A stretch of 28,828 bases of DNA from Neelides folsomi. Taxonomy: Eukaryota; Arthropoda; Collembola; Neelipleona; Neelidae. The stretch is from contig JAQGBZ010000590.1 of the NCBI GenBank assembly GCA_034687125.1, positions 1-28,828 of the forward strand. The letters are read 5' to 3'. Made by a program: the position numbers and the translations under genes. A model generated the notes under the pieces. The model did no database searches. It saw nothing but the letters and a program-made list of their open reading frames with translations, and was not told the DNA's origin. Shown one piece after another: positions 1 to 10,100 of this stretch (positions within the stretch are counted from its first letter, which is position 1; each line of letters begins with the position of its first letter).

Positions 1-1013
1 CTTCATTGTAGATGGATATATTTAACATAAATCGCTGATGTTTAAAGATTTTTATCTTTAATCACATTAAAATGGTTGCTCATTAAAAAAAAGAAAGATA
101 CTTATGGCCCTCACTGTATAATGAAATTCAATAAGAAGGAAAAGTCTCTAATATCTTGAAAAGGTTGAAGCAGTGAGATAAACATAAATATCGTAATATA
201 ATAAATATCGTACTTAAATATTATTACGACTCAAACATATATTATTTCTTGCATGTGTGTACTATATATATTGTATTGTTTACAATACAAATTCAATATT
301 TTCAATATTCTAGAAAACCTTAACATACAAATAATCATCCTTACAAATAATTATACGAAAATACTAAAAAATTATTATAGAACATTGTATTTAACTGACA
401 TTGTATCTGAATGTATAAAGTATACTACATTTGGCATTTAAAAATGTAAAAATTATTTGAAGAATATTATTTTAATAGTATAAAAGAAAGTTAATAGTTA
501 TAAAGGGTGTGAGTTAAATGGGGTTCTTTGAAAAGTGGATGAAAAGTGAATCACGTCCGCTTTCTCATATCCATCCAATTTACAGGGAAAATGAAGTGAG
601 TGACTTGACTTCCTCCATGTCACGCAGTCCTTCCTTTAATAATAATAAAATAGACGGGTTCGATACTTTTATATGTGTATTGCTTTCTCTTATAAATCTC
701 CAACATTTATTACAAATAGGATATACATACATGTATAGGATATACTGTACACAAATATAATGAACGAAGTACATAACTTCGTTCCTGGAGCCCTGGAACC
801 TTTGAAACTCACAAATACTATTTACTTTAATAGTTAAATACAAAAAAGTAAATAATATTAATATTTTTCTAAAATAACGAGTACCAAATGTATTGGTATT
901 ACACGTCCTTAGAATATGTATATGGAATATTGCATAAATTGCTAGTATACCATACAGGTAATAAATGTGTAAAATATGAAGGTCGTAATGATAAAGAATT
1001 AAAAAATACTTAC
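1..1013. other. Gs alpha intron sequence, incomplete
   Basis: This is AT-rich DNA downstream of Gs alpha exon 4 on the minus strand. I checked it for the next Gs alpha exon and found none. It holds a single mariner-like terminal repeat at 84-116 and a 23-bp perfect hairpin at 762-784. Open frames around 518-843 show no recognisable protein. Confidence 0.6.
84..116. repeat. Solo terminal inverted repeat, same family as the 20428-20513 element
   Basis: Read on the minus strand, this segment begins CAGTGAGGGCCATAAGTATC and continues TTTCTT into an A/T run. It matches the 20428 end of the complete element, which begins CAGAGTGGGCCATAAGTATC, with only two or three differences, and it is flanked by a TA at 117-118. 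No partner arm is visible to the left, so it is a degraded or truncated copy. Confidence 0.7.
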
Positions 1014-1133
1014 AGTAGGATAATCGAAATCAGGTTGGGACGCGACGTCTTGAATGTAATCTACTCTGAATTGATTTTCCGGGTGTTCGAGCGACACTGG
1101 CGGCGTCAAAGTACTCATGGCTCCCGAAATTGT
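1014..1133 (-). CDS. Galphas: Gs alpha coding exon 4 (helical domain)
   Basis: This 120-nt, phase 0/0 exon has a TTTTTAG acceptor and a GTAAGT donor. It encodes 40 residues beginning [13 protein letters not shown] and including [16 protein letters not shown] and PDFDYPT, which match the Gs alpha helical domain. The next exon should start near EFYEH; I find nothing like that in 1-1007, so it probably lies outside the window. Confidence 0.93.
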
Positions 1134-4100
1134 CTAAAAATGAAAACCAAATGGTTACAAATCAATTTACCATCAATGTCATTTCTCCATTTTCATCCAA
1201 AAATTGACGAGTTTAACTTGTAATATGACAGAATGTAAAATATGTGTCAATTTCATAATTCATTTTCCATACAAAATCTTTCAATTTGTTCAAATTCACA
1301 AATTCAATACGATATCAAAACTTAATAATTTAAACATTATTATACATACCTACATACCTATGCTAAATATAAGCAGTCATGCATCGAATAGGTATATTTA
1401 TAATGTTATGAATAAATGCGTAAATAAATACGAAAAAGTGCGGAATTGAAATGATATCCATTTAAGTAGTGTGAAGTTAAATATATAAATTGAGTCAGTC
1501 GATCAGTTGAGTCATTTCCTTCATTTTTAGACACTTTTGAAGGGTGTCTGAAGTGTTTGATGTTTGATGTATCTATTTTATATACTGAATGACTCCCCCA
1601 TTAAAAACCATTTTCCCCATAGACGACAGACGGTGTTTGGTTGAACAATCAAAGTTTCAACTTCAATTACCTCATTCAATCTTCATTTTATATACCTTTT
1701 AATACGTTCAATTATTAGCATATCATATATAAACTACATATTACATATATAGTATATTAATACATAGAGTATGTAAATACCACACATTCAATATTTAATT
1801 CAAATAAATAAATAAAGTATTATGAACTATATTTAGAGTAGTTTATGATTTGGGGAATATATTACCAAATGCTCTCTATAAAACAATAGACCTAAAATAA
1901 TTCTCTTTATACAGATACTGTTGGCTTATATATATATTAGAAATTCGTATAAGGATCGATGATGTGAGTAATACTAAATAACGATATTAAATGTTTAATG
2001 CTAATGTATTAAAGTAACATGGGATGTTTAATGGGGTCATGTAATGGATATAAGGGCAATAAGAATAAAGGTTGAGTAAATCTGTTTTCCGTTCATGATG
2101 TGGAGTAATTAATAAATAAATTAATAAATCATTAACTTTTCATTCCCGGTCCATTTGATGTCTGATAAACTGTTGGTTTTATTGGGAGGGTCTTTTGGTG
2201 TGTCTCAATCAAAACATCCTCATCAATCAAAATTCACTTAAATGCCCCTCTTGATTCAATCAAATTCACTTAATTCTCTACTTCATATATGAAAAATTCA
2301 ATTTCCTCTCTTTTCCCACTTAAAATGCTCTTAATAATTAGGCCTAATTATCCAGTACTTAAAATCCTCTCCAATTTCAAAATTTCCCTCTCAATATACA
2401 TGTATACATTATTATTACAAACATTTATACACATACATTTATATACTGTACAAATACATAGAATAATTGAGAAATTAATAGAGAAGCAAAGTGGTGGGTT
2501 TTAAATGTTAATCAAATTGGGTCTTTTCCTCATCATTTGCTTTCCCTTGTTACAGAGACTTTCCACCCATTTTCACTTCCGCCCCATCTCCAACCCAATT
2601 ATGAAAAAGTACCGTATATGGCCGAAAGATGGCCTGGGCTATCTTTAAATTTTTTACCCTTTACCCCCTGCTATCTTTCGGAACCCTGCCATCTTTAAAT
2701 TATTCAGCCTAAAATGTAATTAATCAAAATTTTATGGGCATATTTTAATGAACAAAGGGTGTTTATTTCTAAACAAGCTACTATCCTTAAGCTGTTTCAT
2801 CACATTAATGAGTTGTTTAGATCAATGTTTTACATTTAAACCTAAAAATATAAAGATTTTGCACTAAATATGCAAGGGTGTATATTATGTGCATTATATA
2901 CCCGGCCATCTTTCGGGACCCTGCCATCTTTTAAAATAATAGCCTTTACCCCCGGCTTTCTTTCGGACCCTGCTATCTTTCGGCCAAATACGGTAATGAG
3001 ATCTGAAGTAATGGAAAGGATTTTAAAACCAATTTGTTCAACTTCCCACGGTCCAATTGGTGGAAAGGGGCGGAAGAAAATGAGTCAAAAGTTAATTATG
3101 AATTGAAGCTTAAAATTCTTCCTAGGATAGTTAGATCAGAATGTTCAAAAGACCAGAATTAATAAAATTGCCATTACAGCCGAATTAGTCGCAGAAGAAG
3201 AATCAAACAATTTTGATTCCACTGGACTCAATCATTCAAATTTCCTTTCCGACTCTTTTGACCGTGAAAAACCTAAAACTTGTTTATGAAATCATTTTCT
3301 AATATTTATATTGTATTCACCACTAACATTTTACTCCCAATATTTAACAACTTAAGAATTCGGTAATGATACCATTTAATTAACTGTCTATATATCTGCT
3401 AATCTGTTTAATCTAATGTATTTAAATGTAAGTAGTTTTGATAGTTTACAAAATTTAACCAATTATTTTAAATTGAACAAAATATTTAAAAATGGCCAGA
3501 CTCTTGCCTAGTTATATTATTTTCTGAATGAATAGAATTCAAGTCTTGGAAGTCTACAAGCGTAATGGGAAGAGAAAGTGAAAAGGTAAGTTGGTTCCGA
3601 CTGAGGGAGTTTGAGTAATTTTTGGCCATTAATTAATTAATTATTTGAATGTGTAAATGTTTCCCTCCTGGTATGCTCCACTGCTCAAAGAAAATAAATG
3701 TGTGTGGTGTGCAGAAGAGTGGGGGGGAATTACGAAACTGGGTCGGGCGGAACGACGATTTCAAAAACCAAAAGTCCCAAAAACTTTTTCTATTCAAATT
3801 ACACCTTTCACTCTCATAGCCTTTCAAAATATACTTTTTGTATCTCATACACCGAGTTTATGTACAAAATACTCTTTCGTATATATACAAAAATATATAC
3901 TCGTACAGTAGTATAATATATTAGACTAAGTTGTATGTATGTATGTATAGTATGCTTAAATTTATATGTAAGAGTTTAACGTCTTTCCAATATAGCTTTA
4001 TGTCAAAAGTTGTTCTATAATTTGAAAAAAAACCTATGGTTGGGAATGGTTTAAAAAACTGCGTAAAACAGCGGCCGTATATCATTCAATAGAAAATGAA

Positions 4101-7100
4101 ATTCCAAGTTCCAGTTTCATATTTGGAAAATAAACTGTGAAATGTTTCTCTGCCAAGAAAATCCCCTTTGTTTTCTTTGGGCTCCCGGGGAGGGCAGGAG
4201 GAAAAATCATTTAACTCTCCCCGCACAAGACAGAGACACTTGGAGGTAACAACCGGGAAGTTAGTCATTCACTTATTTACATATTCAAATAAACCACCAC
4301 AAACTCACAACTTTCAAATTCAAAAAGTTCAAATTTCACCAAAACAAAACTTGACAATTGTTTTACTCAAAAACTCAAAATAGTAATTATGTACAATATA
4401 AATAATATATTTACCAAATGAAAATTGTTTAATATAAATAACTTTTACCGCGCTTTAAACAAATAAACGTACTCCCAATGATGAGTTCTTTACAAAGTTC
4501 GCTAGTTTAGCGTCATGTAAATGGATACATTACATTATATTCAATAACTGTTGGCTTCGCATTTCGCACCAAAAAATAAACGCTGATTGGTCAAGGGTTA
4601 TCATTCTTACCTGACGCTAAACTAGCGAACTTTGTAAAGAACTCATCATTGGGTAGTATGGTAAATGAGCTAATGTGAACTTAAGATGATATGCTATGCA
4701 ATGTATAAATATAAAATATAATGAGAGATCAAAGAAAAATTTAATTTAAAAGGCTACGAAATCCAGTTGGAGATGTTAAAAATGGAGATTTATTGAAAGT
4801 TCCCTCATAAACATCCCATTAGCCATGAGATAGTTTAATGCACTCCACGGGGAAACTGAATTTTTAAACTCTTTGGTAAATATGCAAAGAAAAAGTTCCT
4901 ACATTATCAATAAATCTTTAAATCAAGTGTTCGTTAATACACAACGTAAAGAGTTCATATTTCAAAATATATGACGTGTGTACTAATAAATAGACAATAA
5001 ATATATTAACAATAAAAGTAACATTTATCTTAATAATTAAATGTAATACAGAAAAATAAATTAAATTGTAAATTGAACCAAATTTGCAATTTGCTCTTCA
5101 TTTGCTCTTGACCTTCCCTTTCCCTCATCATACATTTCCTCTATTTACAATTTACGTAATTTGAATTATTTAAGAATATTAACATAAAGGTTATGTCCAA
5201 ACCACACGAAGATCTATAGAATAAAATGAGAACAATTTCTCAGATCCATATTCTATAAATACAAAGATTTCTCATCTTGATCTGTATAAGATCCATATTG
5301 TTTCTGTTCCTCAGAATTGTAGACTTTGAGTTTGTGAAAGTGATTTGGAACGAATTAAGCTGAGCGTAATGAGAGGTCTGAAACCCTACAAGGCTCCCCA
5401 AGATCTTCCACGTAATTGCGAAAAATAAAAAAAACACACCCACGCCCGATCTTTACATTCACCGCAGCGCGGAGTTTTCACGCATCCTCATCCTTTGCCC
5501 AGAACCGCAAAATCCATCCCTGTATTTTAACTACCACTAACTTGTATTAATATACAAACCTACTTTCCCCTTGTTCGCTATTTTAATATTTTCGACTTTA
5601 AAAGTTCAATTATTTTTATTATTATTACATTTTTATATTTAACTTATATTTATTATTATATTTAACTTTAAATCCCAATTAAAAATTTACATTAAAATTC
5701 CATTCATACTGTTAAAAAGTGTTTAAATCTACCACAATGCAATTCTTATGAAATATTCCAAATTATGATTATCGCCTTGCTTAAATATTTGAAAATTTGA
5801 ATGATAATGAAAAATTTATTTTTTCCCCGAAATTAGCTTAACAAATGAAGTATGTAATTTGATTATGAAACCCTTGCGGATGAGTGAAGGTTGGGAGATA
5901 AGAGAAGACATCTGGGATTCTTTTTATCATCTTCCCATTCACCTCACCCGGCACACACTTCAAAGAACCATTAGAAAAAGATCAGCTCCCTTTCCTACTC
6001 ATTATAAAACCTGTCAAAATTTCTCCCTTGATAGAAAAATATATCTTCAACATTAAACTCATTTTAATATCCAAAAAAACATATTTACTAAATCTTTCCA
6101 GTTATATCCAAAAACTAAATATAAAATCTTATAAACTACCACTGTTTATATATTTTTTGAAAAATTCATATTTTTACTATTTAACAAGCTCAATATACCA
6201 ATATACCAACATAAAATCTCCAAATAGATATGAAAATGCCCGAAATATATTACATGACAAATAACAATATATAGTATCTGTAATACAATATAAGTAATAA
6301 GTGAATGAATGACGATGGGTCTAAATATAACAATTTTTATCATGATATAAAGGACGATAAATACATCAATGTTCCATTACCAAAACAAGTATGTATGATA
6401 TTGAGATGAGGGAGATTTGGCAATATGAGTCAATTAAAATTTGCTTCCTAATCAAAATCAATAAACTTCCCTTCATTCCCTCCCCTTTTAAAACTGTGAG
6501 TTTGAGTGGTAAGAAATCAAGCTCAAATTTGGTGTGCAAGCCGGGGATTATCAAAGGGGAAAAATAGATAAAACGATGGAAGATAAAAAGACCAGAGATG
6601 ATCCAAAATCACTTCTTGCATCATCAGGAGAAATTAGAAAATTTCATTTTCTATCCCTTCCTACAAAACTAACTGCCCAATCGTTAAAACGGGATTTAAA
6701 CACATTCGTAGAAATCATTGTTTGCACAATTTAATAACAAGTAGATTTAAATGAAATCCCAAGTTATAAATTAATTAAATTGATATGTATACTTTACATT
6801 ATACAAACACTAATGCAAATAAAAAATCAACTACCAAATATTGTTAGCCATCTAACTAAATCTTGCCATTTGGACAATTTGCCGGACAAATTCAAATGTT
6901 ACATGACTGATATAAATACCAAAATAAGTTTTACACTATTTACACTTTACAAGCCTTTACATAATGTAAAATTAATGAGAAATAAATGAGGAATGAATGA
7001 ATGAAACAATTGAATATTGTAACTTAATTAATTACAATTATTAAAACCATTAAATGAAAACTTACCAATATTGCATCTCTTATATTTTTCTTTATATCTT

Positions 7101-10100
7101 CTATCTTAAGCCGTTTTTCCCTGTAATGAATTAAAAATCACAATGAAAATCGGAATAATGCAAATCACATCACATTTAAAATAAAAAAATGAAATACCCT
7201 CAAAATCAATTTTTATTCTCAATTGGTAAGCCCTTGAAGGGTTTGAAGGACAAAAGTGATCAATATTGTATTTAAGTACATTTACCATCATTTGATACTT
7301 TCACCCTGGTTAAAGAATCGTTTGGATTCCATAAAGAGGAAACGAGGTGTTTTTACCCCTTCAACCAAAACTTTTATCCCTTCAGAAGGAATTAAGAAGA
7401 TATTGAAAGAAAGTTGTCGGAGTTGAAAGTGTTCTTGAATCAACTTGAAACTCCTCCGCAGAGAAGAAAAACTTCTTTTCACATCAATTTATGTAAACAT
7501 ACGACTTTCCAAATGATTTCAGAGAATGTCGAATATTTACATTTCCCAAATCACAACTTTCCTCCAATTCCTTCAATATTCTTCAAAGTTCTAGCTAATT
7601 GTAAATCTGATTCTCAACACAAAATAAAGGAATAAAACCTTACGAGAAAATACAAACCAAAATATTGCAGAATTTAAGTAGACTTTTATGCTAAAAATCG
7701 AATTTACCAGAAGAAAGTAAATTGAAATAGAAAAAATCGACTGAATACGACAAATCCAATAAATAAAAAGAGTTGATCAATAAACAATCATTAACGAAAG
7801 GGTCATTTTTTAAAAAATATGAAAAAAAGGTTTAATATCAAACCCTTTTAATATCAATATCAATATTAAACCCTTTTGATATTGAACCTTTTAGAAAAAA
7901 AACTTTTCGAAAAAAACTTAAATCGTGAAAAATGAATAAAAAAATAAATTTTTGAATAATCTTCACCATTGTATTATAAATTGAGTAAAAGGGTTTTCCT
8001 TACTCTTCGCTGAATCCATCGACGTGAAGGATTCTCATCTGCTTTACAATCGTACTCTTCCCCGACTCACCGGCACCTGGGAAAAAAAGAAAGGAGATCA
8101 AATTGAGTCTCTCGACGCGCCTTCCGCTCCTCAAACAAATTCACATTTTTGCCAATCCCAAACAATCCTTGCATATATTCACACGTTTAAATATTCAACC
8201 GTAAAGATTCAAATAAAATACTTGCTATCTATATAGGTAATAACATATACATATAATACTATTTATATGATACTTTAATATACTGGTGTACACCTTTGAT
8301 TTATACCTTTAGTAAACCTTTAGTATATTTTATATTATCAAATATTATCAAATCTATATAAGAGTACTATACACGTTATGCAAAAATACATAAAAATATT
8401 ATATGATCTTTTATACCTATGATTTTTATCATGTCACTCAGTTTCACATTATATCCTACACATACATCTTTGGGTAGTCTTTTTAGACATCATGGTAAGT
8501 GTGTCATATCTATTATATGATGTATGATGAAGGGGAAAAGGAGCTTTCCATGTCTTTAGAAAATATAATTAATTTCTCCTCGCGTCGCGTCGCCCATTAA
8601 AAATGGAGGACAACTCGGAATTTCACCATATACCATTCCACACACAAATACTCACATACTTATTTACTAATGCTCGAACAAATATCATGAATATCATCCA
8701 TAGTTCATACATATAGTATAACATACCAAGGTATTAACATATCCTCAATCCCTTACATATCCTACATATTAAATTCTCATATTAATATTAGCAGTTTTAG
8801 CAGTTAGTAAGAATTTTTTAACCGCTTTTAAGCAACTCGCGGCATTTCCGTAGCTTCGTTGGTTCTTAAAAGAATATTCTAAGAATTTTAACATAGGAAC
8901 AGACGCCGAAGTGATAAATCAAGCGAAATGTAATTAATTACCTTCTCTAAACCACAATGCAGAAAAATGGGAAACCTCACGTGGGGACTACTAAATGAAA
9001 GAGGAAAAAAGATGTTGACAATGGCAAAGGACCAGAAGCTCCCGTAATTGGAATTATTAATATGAAAACTCCATTTAACTTCTCGTCTTCTCTTTATAAG
9101 GCAACTTCTTTCTTTCCAATCTTGTTGAACATCTGCATATTTTTTAAACTCTGAGATCTTAAATAATTCCTTTACAATTCCCCATCCTTCCCAACGGCAA
9201 AACTTCTTTCCAAATCTTATTCTCCATCCCTTTAATTCCCTTACATAGGAAAAGACTTCCATTTAAGGAATTTTTTACACACCTCAAAAATCCATCCATT
9301 GTCATTTGATGAATTAGGTCAAATAAAAAATTAACTAAAAACCTTTATGAGGGATATAATTACAGAACTACAATTATTTATAATTTAATAATTAATTAAC
9401 AATTAACGAAGCTTATAACAGTTTCCTATATAATTGTACAATTGGTTATAAATTGAACAAAGGTTGCATAATAGCATTTATTTAAATATGGGTTAAATTT
9501 AATAATAAATTTAAAGCAATGTTGAAGAGGGAGTTTTGAAAAAGTCTAAATTGATTCGTTGGTGGTGATGGAGTTGGATAACCTGTGCCCTTTGGCAGCC
9601 GAGTTTTGTTGGATAATTCCTTTACTACTCCGGGGATCGATTGGTAGAAGCCTTTGGAGTGGACGCACACAACCCTTCATGAATGATACAGAAGATCGGA
9701 GAAAAGCTCAAAAACCCTTTTAACCTTTACCCAAACCACCGTCTCCCATTTACCCTCCACGTCACCGACTACCTCAACACAACCCCTCTTCAGATTCACA
9801 GGCCCTAATTGAGAATTAATTACGATCACCACCCAAACACCTCATTTACTTATCACACTAATTGAACAAAAACCAAAATTTACAAAACATGTATCAATCA
9901 GGAAAATCTTATTAATAATGAAGAATCAATTTAATCTCCTTAAATTTAATCTCCTCTTAACTCTTAAATACACTATTATTAACATTAACCAATACAGGTT
10001 TAAAATATATTATTAGCCTTGGTTTACTAATTATTAATATTTAAAGGTTAAATGAAAATATTTAAACTAGTATTTTAATATAGGCCATTAAAATGCAAAT

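Larger units (their letters stand above)
1134..7065. other. Gs alpha intron 3 (5.9 kb)
   Basis: This large AT-rich intron lies between coding exons 3 and 4. It contains two inverted-repeat elements (2612-2993 and 4474-4653), a GTAT microsatellite near 3929-3946 and a TGAA microsatellite near 6987-7005. GC-richer patches near 3540-3780, 4080-4260, 5220-5520, 5850-6010 and 6530-6720 have no protein I recognise. I see no nested gene. Confidence 0.6.

Noticed and set aside
2870..3106. 78-codon plus-strand open frame
   Set aside because: Lies across the 2612-2993 MITE and its flank. It is translated repeat sequence with no domain.
8888..9262. 124-codon minus-strand open frame within Gs alpha intron 1
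   Set aside because: No recognisable domain, composition follows the AT-rich surroundings, and no splice context or homologous motif supports it. Probably a chance frame.
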